The position numbers and the translations under genes were made by a program. This document shows, piece after piece, positions 35,701 through 46,000 of a DNA stretch of 64,000 nucleotides. Every line of letters starts with the position of its first letter. Position 1 is the stretch's first letter. The stretch lies in the NCBI GenBank assembly GCA_903813345.2, contig CAIIXF020000007.1:38486671-38550670 (forward strand), written 5' to 3'. The DNA comes from Owenia fusiformis (lineage: Eukaryota; Annelida; Polychaeta; Sabellida; Oweniidae). The notes below the pieces were generated by a model that worked only from the letters and a program-made list of their open reading frames with translations, made no database searches and was not told where the DNA came from.

Positions 35701-38700
35701 ATCCACTATGGGTGCAATCGGGTGCAAATATACGCTATGGGTGCAACCGGGTGCAAATATTCTTAATCATAGGTGCAATGTCTCTGTGTGCCCCTGTTCC
35801 TAACCAGGGTGCAATTCCTCTATATGCCCTTGTTCCTTAACCAAGGTGCATCTTGCCCCTGTTCCTTAACCAGGGTGCAAGTCCTTTTATGTGCCCTTGT
35901 TCCTTAACCAAGGTGCACCTTGCCCCTGTCCCTTAACCAGGGTGCAAGTCCTTTATATCTCTTATTATACTTTGCACCTATGTCCAGGTTGCAATCATGG
36001 GTACAAATGCCCCTTGCACCAATATGGGGTTGCAAGTTGGGTGCAACTCTCCAAAATATCCTTTACACCTAATCCAGATGGTTATAATGGGTGCAAATAT
36101 CCCTTGCACCTATATGGGGTTGACAATTGGGTGCAACTCTCCCAAATATCCTTCACACCTATTCCAGGTGGTTATTATGGGTGCAAATATCCCTTGCACC
36201 AATCTGGGGTTGCAAAGTCGGGTGCAACTCTCCCAAATCTCCTGGGGTTGCAAGATTGAGTGCAACTCTCCCAAAAATTCCTTCACACCTATTCCAGGTG
36301 TTTGATATGGGTGCAAATATCCCTTGCACCAATATGGGGTTGCAAATTGGGTTGCAACTTTCCCAAATGGTTGATATGGGTGCAAATATTCCTTGCACCG
36401 ATATGGGGTATGCAAAGTTAATTGCAACTCTCCCAAATGTCCTTCCGTTGATTATTGTGGGTGCAAATATCCCTTGCACCGATATGGGGTTGCAAGTTAG
36501 GTGCAACTCTCCCAAATGTCCTGGGGTTGCAAGATTGAGTGCAACTCTCCCAAAAATTCCTTCCGTTGATTACTGTGGGTGCAAATATCCCTTGCACCGA
36601 TATGGGGGTGCAAAATTGGCTGCAACTCTCCCAAATGTCCTGGGGTTGCAAGATTGAGTGCAACTCTCCCAAAAATTCCTTCACACCTATTCCAGGTGGT
36701 TGATATGGGTGCAAATATCCCTTGCACCGATATGGGGTTGCAAGTTAGGTGCAACTCTCCCAAATGTCCTGGGGTTGCAAGATTGAGTGCAACTCTCCCA
36801 AAAATTCCTTCACACCTATTCCAGGTGGTTGATATGGGTGCAAATATCCCTTGCACCGATATGGGGTTGCAAATTGGGTGCAACTCTCCAAAATGTCCTG
36901 GGGTTGCAAATTGGGTGCAACTCTCCCAAATATCCTTCACACCTATTCAAGGTGGTTGATATGGGTGCAAATGTTCCTTGCACCGATATGGGGTTGCAAA
37001 GTTGGGTGCAACTCTCCCAAATAACAATATAATGTTGAGTAAAAAAAATGAACAAAAATACACACACAATCTCGGCAAATATAGTAATAGATACAATCCG
37101 ATATGATATCTAAATCAATGTTCAAAATGTCCAGGCTAAAAATTGGACAAACTGTGATGATATTTGATCGACAATCTTTCATCAATTACTCAACAAAATA
37201 TTCTTACTTACGACCCCGTGGTTGTTCCAGTCTGTAAATCCGTTAATTATTTGTCGCACAACAACTTGACAAACTGGTCAAATTCCTTTTATATGCCCCG
37301 CGCGGACGTTTTGGACTGCATAAATCTGATTGGTTAATTCCGCCAGAAAACTAGGTTAGTATGCCAATGAGTCTCCGCAATGGGCGATAATATGAAATTG
37401 CCGTGGATGGTCATGTCACTAAAATGCTAAAAACGTGATCAATTAACTCGAAAATGATTAAAAATCAAAGTTCCTATGAAAGATTACATGCCAATAATTG
37501 ATCCGCCACTCGCCTAAACTCACCAGTTCCACTGAAATTCCTGTAAAATGGCTTCGTTTTCCGATTTCGAAAGAAAAATTACATTGACTTCCTTATTTCC
37601 GGAATTTCTTATCAAAACCGGTAATGGTGAAACGAAAACACAATAATCAATTTTCATCACAATATGATATAGGTCAAATGCAAGGATATGTTTGACACAA
37701 ATCTATGTACATATCGAGATCATTTGTGTCCAATCTAATTAAATATAACTTGAATATCGAGGCACCCATTTCATATGTAAAAATTGATGAGATTACATAC
37801 ATGGCAATTGCCCACATCTCAACTCATCTTATTCTACAGTACATATTGTGTTCAACAACTAAATTAAGCAGCATGGAGACAAAACGAACATGGAAGACGA
37901 CATTGAACTAGTATTAACATGTTGTATTTTGTAAGATTCAAGATGTCATAAAACACTGCCAGACTGTGAAACATCTCCTCTGTTAAACACTTTCATCAAT
38001 TTGTCAATAAAGTAATATTTTTCATACTTTTAGAGTAGAAAACAAAACGAAAGGCCGCTAAGAAAAAGGAAAAAAACATTTTGAGGTTTACGTTTACGTT
38101 ACGTCTAAAGCGCTCAGCTTAAAGCATTTTTGTTCGTTGTACGTAAACGGGAACGTAAAGGTTTACGTTTGCGGTTCACGTCATAAAAAATCGTCTTGCT
38201 TAACCTCTCTATTGTCACTTTTCAAATCATTTTCAGGTGATAACATTTAGTTATTTTCTAGTTTGACATTCGATCAAGCGCCTGTCTTTATATGTCGAAC
38301 TTGTATTATGTCGTTTACCATTTTTATTTTTTCAATTTAGGTATAGATTTACTCACATTGACATATCCCAGTACAAAGCCAGAGTTTCATCAAATGGGAC
38401 GGTTTCAATAAGCCGCGTGATGTACTTAGATACAAGCTGCGCCCTTGACGTCACTCTATATCCTTACGATGACCAAACTTGTAACATCACAATCGGCAGT
38501 CGGAACTGGAACGCCAAAGAACTGATATACGTAAATGACGGAATGTCTGTTGAATATTTTGAGTTAAGTATGTTGTGGGCTTTAGTTGGTACTTGGAGCA
38601 AATCGCACATTATTCGCAATGAAGCAGAAATTCATGGTTACAGTTATGTGGTGTTCACGCTGTATCTGGAGCGTCAGTCGTTGTTTTATAGCGTCCACCT

Positions 38701-39541
38701 GATCTGGCCAACGATCCTTATTGCTATACTGACCTGTCTAGTCTTCTTCATACCAGGCGATTCTGGGGAAACTATGCAGCTAGCAGTTTCCCTTCTGTTA
38801 ACGTTTACAGTCTACTTACTATATGCTGCTAATAAGATGCCCGAGAATTCCCGCAGCGTGCCCCTCTTTGGCGTTATCCTCATGTGTCTCCTTATGACAT
38901 CAGCGTTGTCCATAATGCTTTGTGTGATACTATTGATATGGCATCATCTTGGCGATCATAAGAAAAAAATGCCTTGCTGTATAGAAGGATTGATATTCGA
39001 TGGGGTTAGATACCTCGTTTGTACAAACCTACCCACTGAGAAGATCCCCAGGGTCAAACGGTTGCCAAGGACGACGGGATGTCCTTCTGATCCAGCACTA
39101 CTTTACTTCCGCAATGTACCCTCATCCAGCAAACCGAATTCAAATAACCAAAATGCGGGTTTGCATGACATGCAAGGAGATATTAACATGAATGAGATTC
39201 CCACTAATCATGACTCGGGACCTTCACTTAAACTAAACGAAAGTACGAAAGTGACGTCAACACCAAGAATCATTGACGTCAACAACGAAATTGATGATGC
39301 AGTTGACGGTGTGTCCAGTAATCGCACGTATAAAAACGCTGCTAAGATTTGCGGACGGTTTATCGGTGGATGCTATCTTTTGTTGATAATATTCGGCACC
39401 GTCCTCGCCACTGTTATAATTCGGAACCTGCCCACAGCATGCTACAAGAATAAGGTTGAATGTAATTTTGCACCGGACAATAGAATGAATTCTCTGCAGT
39501 CGTTTGGCGAACAACTTCTAAAAGGTTTAAATCCGACCTAA
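23764..39541 (+). CDS. Cys-loop ligand-gated ion channel subunit 2 (nicotinic-like, non-alpha)
   Basis: Five exons colinear with subunit 1: 23764-24028, 24562-24695, 26705-26749, 27041-27150 and 38341-39541, giving about 584 aa. All phases agree (1, 0, 0, 2). It has a signal peptide, DYRLRWNKTKYGD, a C-x13-C Cys-loop (LYPYDDQTC), four membrane segments and the GE ring before M2 (AVSLLLTFTVYLL). No vicinal cysteines are present. The loop-B tryptophan is Arg (IGSRNW) and the loop-D tryptophan is His (TTTVHLQV), so canonical acetylcholine binding is unlikely. The cytoplasmic loop diverges strongly from subunit 1. Intron 4 is 11.2 kb because of the LTR retrotransposon. A TAA stop and AATAAA at 40249 follow. 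Confidence 0.9.
25040..25440 (+). repeat. Interspersed repeat shared by both channel genes, copy 2
   Basis: The block from about 25070 to 25290 matches 15340-15570 inverted. It is flanked by TAGACTATATCC / GATATAGACTAG-type segments also seen near 13978-14068 and 24105-24165, suggesting one MITE-like family with TAGACTATATCC ends. It lies in intron 2 of channel gene 2. Confidence 0.55.
28001..31250 (-). repeat. 3' LTR of the Gag-only element
   Basis: A 3,250-bp LTR, third in minus-strand order after the 5' LTR and gag. On the minus strand it has CATATAAAAGG (about 30873-30883), a likely TATA box about 370 bp in, followed by a GTAAGTAAG donor-like site at 30800, about 2 kb of minisatellite, and a TTTTATTTCAG acceptor-like site at 28606. 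The same features recur 6,411 bp higher in the 5' LTR. Confidence 0.93.
28675..30612. repeat. GGTGCAA minisatellite inside the LTR
   Basis: Dozens of GGTGCAA cores are arranged in two kinds of subrepeat: CCTTAACCAAGGTGCA / CCTTAACCAGGGTGCA units (28795-29060 and 29365-29545), and longer units joining TTGCACCGATATGGGGTTGC, GTGCAACTCTCCCAAAT and CACACCTATTCCAGGTGG (29580-30612). Its many reading frames of 80-190 codons are by-products of the repeat. The other LTR has the same array at 35086-37023. Confidence 0.9.
31366..34329 (-). CDS. Retrotransposon Gag polyprotein, 987 aa
   Basis: A single intact frame fills the internal region. The N-terminal half is polar with heptad-like stretches around residues 240-320 (QMNNRVENMANM). 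A retrotransposon gag domain spans roughly residues 536-693 (FNACVEANGWN, LRGPAQQILSEM, RFGPGGKADIF, ELAIPQEEVRRAI). One CCHC zinc knuckle follows near residue 776 (CYRCHRMGHYSTEC, C-x2-C-x4-H-x4-C), then about 200 polar residues. It resembles Gypsy/Metaviridae Gag by domain pattern. No protease DTG motif or reverse transcriptase motif is seen. The intact frame fits recent activity supplied in trans. Confidence 0.9.
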   Translation of the reverse strand: MHVNLQVEISDKMSDIESMDQTKEQKKTWVLFKNDNEDIKNPLAGDTTLPLEQRSSPAQKGLKDTPDFSNQGIRQEQVESRKREALNPFFRPTDALERQTVRYTGSIGTISAPTSVSMGDRGDQSKVPTAQASGFSTGYWTGDNLTTGVKPWKDPMEEIGMQDFPLVNGNLINWPEKGKLESNPFIKNGMERASDPWNSTTLQLGSRKKFPKTSTRMTPGRDTPKWRECSPTLSEELDKQNLLVTEIGCNLSRLDNTVIHMEQKIDNLCQQNQRDNLQMNNRVENMANMICAQVENVAKTLSTRVEDVANTVQMLANTVEENRKSRSALNDQTRMDIAPTTNRKLISEEVFAPPRTTYGYIEVNQYQGNRQPLESAPRKVIPPSQEWDGDHPVERVETPWPLQRQARFHRESPFEVPGTQSYVETRRDLEGEREDPREEHRNLMAHSKVESSNNFLRNSENKFEWKPPKNDEHQHEQWEGIRHCRDDSRSEFTQNSGISEKTNNESLTAVTQIAQLARTCMEFCKEMAQGRSNNQARVKIRPEPYDGKTPWMGYRTYFNACVEANGWNAQEQNQFLVTSLRGPAQQILSEMDPGYTYEDLVSALEKRFGPGGKADIFEAQLSSRTRKPNESLASLGQDIRRLTGLAYSEMTKSAQDRLARRSFELAIPQEEVRRAIHQGNAQSLDKAIELAIREESYLESEKMRKGMKQLPRYKEGAIAAVGVSQDQSTDSKESFSELVEIMKHSFQEGFQSMKEAIKDLIQTKKQKGEFPKRNVECYRCHRMGHYSTECFVHKTVNGEPISKRQETKVTAPIQFLTENNGKIESGEGDNQIVRKIIAKTEICGTLSRKVAEVSPATKGDDFSDCRTKENIQIQPNTFVLTEQISGSTDTNFHVVSETTESTDVTSEECPDLANKVPPLSGSRGSSRLSWDSKDIKKNYTGKDIQRQFDKNENSCPRPGQNKNREEAWRRRIGLIEDVNTKSVEIDL
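34393..34410 (-). other. Primer-binding site, tRNA-Leu type
   Basis: On the plus strand it reads ATCCCACTTCTGACACCA, which corresponds to the 3' end of a eukaryotic tRNA-Leu including CCA. Its complement, beginning TGGTGTCAGAAGTGGG, lies one base from the 5' LTR on the minus strand. The tRNA identity is from memory of tRNA-Leu acceptor stems. Confidence 0.8.
34412..37661 (-). repeat. 5' LTR of the Gag-only element
   Basis: Same length as the 3' LTR. Differences noted by eye are AACCAGGGTG (about 35810) against AACCAGAGTG, and GGTTGACAATT (about 36120) against GGTTGCAAATT. The TATA-like CATATAAAAGG is at about 37284-37294 on the minus strand, so this copy would drive gag transcription. Confidence 0.93.
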
Positions 39542-41778
39542 TACTCCGTCTGAATAGAACAATAGAATCAGTTTTTGCAAGTAATCCAAGAGCAAGTCCT
39601 TAAAATTACTCAGACCTTGGTATCCGTCTTATGATTCAGACATGACCATATATAGACTAGCCTACACATTGATCAAGATCAGACATGCGCTTCAAGGAAG
39701 CATTCCTCGCCATGGACTTGCACAGTGTAGAATTTGTATAAACCATGTCTTCTGAAGCAAAAATAATGCATAATGCATAATAACCCACATATGTTTGAGG
39801 AAATAGGAATTATTCCCCATATCATGGACCTGCACTTCGAGTACATTGCCATTGTATATTTATCATGTACCCGATATTACAAAACCTTCGGTCATGTTCG
39901 TAGATACATTGTAGCTACACGTTTTTTAATGAACTTTTACGTAAACGTGTAGAATTCTGGTCCCCTGTGGGTTAGTTCTTCCATTTTTATTACTATTCAC
40001 TTGACCGATTCAGTATAAAGGTATAAAGAAAATAATTGTAATTATGTCCCTCTTAAAAGTGAATTGAGAGTGGAACAGTTATCACCATGGCATCTTAACA
40101 TTACACGTTAACGTCTCACGTTCTCTAAAACGTGAAGTTTGACCCCTCTAATAAGTTAAACTCTTTACGTAACATCTCATGTAAATAAGTTTGTTTAGTT
40201 GACATTGAGTTGTGTTTGTTATAAAAGCAATAATATAGACGTTTTTAGAAATAAAGCTATTTTATTCTGTGAATATGACATTAAAAGTAAATAATCTTAG
40301 GGGCCTACATGTATGTGAGAAATATTTAATTTCAAAACAACGAGACTGTCTCGTGGTTGGACATTTAGAATAAGTAGACAGGTATTATGTCACAAAGGGA
40401 AACACGTTGGTATTGCAGTCTCCCTGAAACTATTATCCCCCCATATGTGGCAGCAAAGAACTAATTTTATAGAGGTCTATATACAGCTCGTGATCGTCCT
40501 AGATCTACTTCGTTGCTTATAAATATAAATAATGCGTTTCAAGAATTTAATAAATTAACTAAACAAATCAATCTCAATCATTTTTATTTTTTCCTTATGT
40601 CATTTATAAATAAAAACACAATTGTTTTATAGTATCGTTCTTTATTACACGAATCCTGTAAATCTTTTCGCTGTCAACCTCAAACTAAAAACATATTCTG
40701 AACCATTTACTCAGGCTGGCATTTTAATCAGTGTATTTATACTACATACTTCAGCTTCTCGAAGAAAAGTTGTTAGACATCAGTGTAAAGGCAACAAAAA
40801 TCACTTGAGTTAAAGTCAGGAATACAAACATTACAAACAGCACCCTATACGTAGTTATCGCCCAAATTTCGGATGATAGTGGTAAGGACGAGACGACCAA
40901 CGTTGACTTTTCTGACCAGCTTAGCAGTAATGTAGCATAGAAATGGCATACACATGCCATTTCTCTACATAAATTACTTAGCCATTTCTCATCATCAAAA
41001 TTATGTCGGGTAAACATACATTTGAATTGGATTTTATGATTACAGACCGCTCTTTTTCACATTTATGAAGAAATAAAACATAGCTGTTTACATGTAGCTT
41101 TTTATGCGTCGTCGATCAGAAATTGTCGACATTTTGACGATAAGAGATCATAATTTATCGAGGTTAATTAAAATTGCATATTTAAACGACTGTTCTATCA
41201 TTACTATGCATTTGATTACATTGAAAAATATGGCATGCAGAATTTAATATCCTCCTATTCTAAAACAGTATAGAATAATCACCACCGTGTGCTATAGAAA
41301 TACATCTTGAAATATTATGGTACTAATCTTTTTTGGCGTTTAGTCGTTGCCATTCGAAATTGGCATGATCACTACATATAGGGTGACCTAATAATGATAA
41401 AACAAATATCTCATCCCATTTTTGGTGAATACCTAGCATTTTCACAAATTCAATATCTTTTGAAGCTATTCGGGTTTTATTGTCTGTGAATCAATTGAGT
41501 CATTTGTCTGATGTCTATTGAATCAATTGAGTCATTTGTCTGATGTTCACTTGTTCTTGCTCTGTGTATGCTTCATGTATACCATTCTAGTTAACATTGC
41601 TTGCGACGGGAAATCCTGATGTAGAGTAAAATTGAACAAGTTTGCATTAATTTTTTTTAATTTAACTACAAAACACAAGCGCATAGTAATTCAATCCGAC
41701 CCGTTGTGAAAGAAATTATGGTCTACTTAAAGTGTGCGCCAAAGTTTAAAACTGCGCAGGCGCACCGCTCTCGCTAAA

Positions 41779-41813
41779 CTATATAAAGAGATTACCAGGT
41801 ACACGATTCAGAG
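41779..41813 (+). promoter_or_regulatory. Candidate TATA box and short leader exon
   Basis: ATATAAAG near 41780 is followed about 25 nt later by ACACGATTCAG and a strong donor AGGTAAG at 41812. An acceptor (TTACTATTCTAG) ends at 43048, 44 nt before the ATG of cysteine-rich gene 1. This could be a 5' UTR exon of that gene. An alternative TATAAAT lies at 43000, closer to the ATG. Confidence 0.35.
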
Positions 41814-42210
41814 GTAAGCCAGGAAGGCGAACGATCTTCGTCTCGTGATGATTTCCCATATAATCGTAACCAGAGAAGTTTCACCATTGACATTGAAAAT
41901 TACTATTAGATATACTTTGTAGATGTTATTTATGAAGCTATTTAGCGTTTGCATCAATCAAATGGCTCATTTTGAACATATAAAAAGTATTTGTGTTTTG
42001 TTTCCCAGGGAATTGTATTGTATGTAGTACACACATAAATAGTGTACATTATACAGTACTTGAATAGTCTGGTTTACATAATATTGAAGGGCATGCTGAT
42101 TACATGCACACGAGTACATGAATGAAGGCCTAATATTGATATACGTAGCTTGCATACCTAAATAAAAAATAAACTCTTCTAATCCCCTAATGTAAACACG
42201 GCGGTATACG

Positions 42211-42350
42211 TAGCCCGATTTATCGGGGACTTTAACGGCCCTTACTGGCCCTGACTGAGTATAAGATAATGAGGGAAAGAGGTCACCATATTAATCAATG
42301 GAGAGTAGGATCATAATGTGAAAGGGGCTCCTGCCCTTTTACATCGGGAT
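42211..42350. mobile_element. MITE with CCGGTGTAAAAG-like termini, copy 2
   Basis: In inverted orientation it shares TGTAAAAGGGCAGG, GATCCTACTCTC and CAGTCAGGGCCAGTAAGGGCC with 7476-7647. One end is degraded. Confidence 0.6.
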
Positions 42351-43091
42351 CAGTTCATTTTTACCCAAAGGCATGTAATCTCTTAAAGTATAAGTTCTGA
42401 GCAAAAAATTGGGAGGACAAATTAGGCTTTTTACTGCTACCTCCGTATCTTTAAAACTTCCTTAGGATTCTAGTAATTGGGTTTTGAAGTTGGATACTTT
42501 TGTGGACGCCTTGTACAAGTCCGAGGTTGTTTAAAATGCGCACCTCTTTTCAAATAGAGTAAACCAGTAAACAACATTAAAAACAATTCCTGGAGGCTAA
42601 AAATACAAAATGTATACAGTCTTACAGCCCTTTAGTTGACTTAATGACAAATGCAATTAACCGCATTGTATTTTGGATGATTAAACACTGAAAATGTCAT
42701 TTCAATGTGTTTAATTATATCCGTGATAATTGAAAAGGAATTAAAGATAAGAAACCGGTAAATCCAACTCTTCCTATGAATATTTATAAATGCTAAGTTC
42801 AATTACTATTTCTGAATAAACAAATGGTACTAACGTTCTAAAAGGAATCTATTACATTCTGTAAAGTAATTGATCACTTTTGTTTATATGCGAATCATTT
42901 CTCCATAAAAATAAGATTAAAGAAATATGTTGCCATTTTAATCCATCTGATCCATGGCCAGTTCATTACGGACGATCAATGTCAATACGGAACCATAAGT
43001 ATAAATGAATGGTATCGCGATGTGGCATTTCACATATTACTATTCTAGTACTTGACTGGCATTCGCAAATCTGATCGGAAGGAAACTGGAG

Positions 43092-46000
43092 ATGAAGATG
43101 CAAGTGATACAGATGATGGTTCTAATAGGATGCGGCGTTGCATTAGTGGACGCAACCGACTGTAGATACCCATGCGTCCGCAAACTTGGTGAGAATTGAT
43201 ATCAAAATGTTATTTAAAAATAAACATCAAAATCGAATTTATAGTTTGTTAGGTTAATGCTTTTTTAAAAAAAAAATTATTAAACAAGGATTATCTGGCT
43301 TTCCCTCTTCAGTTTAGGACATTCAGTTGTTTCAGATTTGTATAACTCGTTCATTAAGTGAAAAGTCAACTAAGATTGCTAATTATAGTACTAATTTGTT
43401 TTTTTGTTTTTTAAGATATATTTTTTTATTATTTCTGTTTATTAAGTCATGTTACAAATACATTTTCAATGTTACAACTACAAGATAGTGTCACATATTT
43501 TCCAAAATTGTGGGTAAAATACATTTTTTCTTATAGCTATTTCCTTCTTCAAAGAGTGTAATATAACATCTAAATTTCTGGCATTATTGTCATTTATCTG
43601 TCTTAGGTAAACCTTATAAATTGTATATGTAATTACACGGACAAAATAGTTAAGAAATTTAGTTAAATCATCATTGCCATTATAACCTAAAATAATTATT
43701 CTATAAGTTATTCTAAGTTTTGATTTATCTTGTATGAAGTTCCAGACACTCCTGGCCAAAACACAATCAAAAAACAAATGTTTTACTGAATCAGGATTTC
43801 CACAAATATCACAACTATAATTTTCTGTTTTACCAAATATAAAAAGCTCACGTTTACTGGGTAATATTCTATTAATTATTTTATAGTTAAAGTTGGCAAT
43901 TTTGGTTTCTTTACAATTTATTTTGGTGTCAAAAAAATTATTCCAATTAATTTCATCAATGCGTTCATCTTTTTTGTAACAAAATTGCTTTTCCCATGTA
44001 TCTTTCATATACCACTTTTCTGCCTTATTTGCTCTTAAAATGTCATAGAAAAAATTAGATTTCTGATGATTCACATCTATTGTTTTGTTTTCAAACTTAA
44101 ACTTAAATCTTTTAGGAATATTTGTATAATTTGAGCTTTGTATATCAATCATATTTTTATAGATTTAATTGCGTTTTGTACCTGATAAAATTCAGAAATC
44201 CAACTTTGCTTATTGACAAGTTTCTGATAAATTAAATCAATATCAAGCAGGCAGTTTTGCATTATTAAGTCTTTAACATATATTATTCCACTTTCTATCC
44301 AATGAGGAAAGAAAATTGGTTTATTTTTTATGGTGAAAAGTTTATTTCCCCATATTATTTCTTGTAAAATGTCACTTTGTTTCATTTCTGATACCTCCTT
44401 AATAGTTTTACATTTACAATGAGATTGAATGACTTCTTGGTAAAATAAAGGAATTGTTTTAAATTCTTTAAAATCAACATCATTTATATTTAGTAAATTG
44501 TAATATTTTGGGAAAAGTCTTTCCAAGTAAAAGTAAGGAACTTTATTAAACATATTTTTTTAGTACTAATTTGTAGTGTATTTGAGCTCTTCAAATATTG
44601 CCGTTTGTGCTTTTTATTTACACTATATTATAACAAACTCGTTCGGCAATTGAAGATTTAGAAGAATCGATATTTTTAATTAACAAAGATCAAATAACGA
44701 TTATTGTAATAACAATTACAAATATAAAAAATATAACTTTCGCAAGCGTATGTATCTTTTTATGTAAAGGAACACGAGTGGCAGACTGTATAGATCCATG
44801 TGGCCAAGAACCACAGCCAGAATGCCCGGCTTGTCCCGATGCAGTATGCCAGTGAGTAAACAAATATGGTACAAGTTCTTTTAAAAACGAATGTCGATCC
44901 ATATATCCTGTTCAAATACTATTTTTCAACTAACTTTACTTCACATTTTTATAAATGCAACTATGGCCACTGTGTAAAATAACGAATATTGCTTGCAAAT
45001 AACGAGCAATTCTAGTGGTTATTTGCTTCAAATTGCATGTTATAACCAGTAATCATCACTGACAGAACGCAGACAATAACTGCATATATGGAACACACAT
45101 ATATGCAGCTGCATATAACAAACATCCACGGAGAATACTGACTGCATATACGGGTACTGTCACTGAGTATAGTTGCTTATATTCAGACATACTTTGCATA
45201 TTTGCTGTTTACTTGTGATTATATGCAGCGCTGAAACTGCATATACCTGCTTATTTGGGATAAACAAATATAAGCAGTTGAGTATACTATATATTATAAA
45301 AATTAAAACTGATTATATTTGTATATGATCTGCATATATGCCACTTTTCATGAGTATTTCTGCATATTTTGAGATAAGTAATATGCAGCATGTGAGTATA
45401 TTGAGACATGCACAAGAATATAAACTAACTACATTAGCATATATAGAGTCAAGATCGGTATGTTTGACATATTCTTGCTTATTTAGGAGGACTGGTAGAC
45501 ACTGTTTTGTGAATTGGGCATAAACACCTGTTAATGTAAATTCCTATTTATGAGCATTTGAGTGTTGTAGCTATAGGTTTGGTTTACTGTACTTGTTTTT
45601 TGAGGTAAGCGATTTGAAAAAATTGCACATAAACAGCTTTTACGTTTTTTATAATTTATTTTAAATTTCTTTAGATTTCTATGTACAGAGTAGGCCAATT
45701 CGACGACCTCTATAAGTAATAACTTCAAATAGTATACATGTCATGATATAGGGAGAAAATCATTGTTACAACTTATTAGCCCCGTGAAATAATATTGCTT
45801 GAAGATGGGAATGTTTTGATCCACCTTTCATATCGCTTGATACATATATAGACATATTTACATTGCACTGTAATTATATTTCTTCCTTTAAATGATACAT
45901 AATTATTGTAGGCAAAAATATGAATGCCTATTTCAAATCATTGAAAATTATATTCTCTCTCGAATGATAAGCCTAATAATGATTTTACTTTTAAATGGAT

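Larger units (their letters stand above)
28001..37661 (-). mobile_element. Gag-only LTR retrotransposon, 9,661 bp
   Basis: Two direct 3,250-bp LTRs (28001-31250 and 34412-37661) flank 3,161 bp of internal DNA. On the minus strand the LTR starts TGTGATG and ends GTTACA, and ATAT duplicates flank the insertion (27997-28000 and 37662-37665). A primer-binding site complementary to a tRNA-Leu 3' end (34393-34410) lies one base inside the 5' LTR, and the purine tract GGGAAGGGAGGAA (31251-31263) abuts the 3' LTR. The only long ORF is Gag; there is no room for protease, reverse transcriptase or integrase. It must depend on a related autonomous element. The LTRs differ at about three bases by eye, so the insertion is recent. 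Confidence 0.93.
27805..38210. mobile_element. Older inverted-repeat element split by the LTR retrotransposon
   Basis: The left end AGAGGTTAAGCAACACTACT (about 27806) continues to AACGTAAACCGCGAACG. The right end (to about 38210) is its inverse, with GGTTCACGTC and CTTGCTTAACCTCTCT. The arms are roughly 50 bp. The 9.7-kb LTR element lies inside, leaving about 196 bp on the left and 549 bp on the right, so this older element would be about 745 bp without it. Confidence 0.65.
39542..43091. other. Intergenic between channel gene 2 and the cysteine-rich genes
   Basis: It contains the channel gene 2 poly(A) signal (AATAAA at 40249), a 33-bp tandem pair at about 41487-41548 (GAATCAATTGAGTCATTTGT), a MITE copy at about 42211-42350 and a possible promoter at 41779. 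A minus-strand frame at 40751-41017 has one hydrophobic stretch (YRVLFVMFVFLTLTQVIFVA) but no family I recognise. Confidence 0.5.

Noticed and set aside
28001-37661. CRISPR-like reading of the regularly spaced GGTGCAA repeats
   Set aside because: The repeats are variable in spacing, the spacers are themselves repeated, they lie in LTRs and the host is a eukaryote.
40751-41017. 88-codon minus-strand frame with a hydrophobic segment
   Set aside because: One hydrophobic stretch only, no family resemblance and no supporting exons; kept as a remark under the intergenic region.
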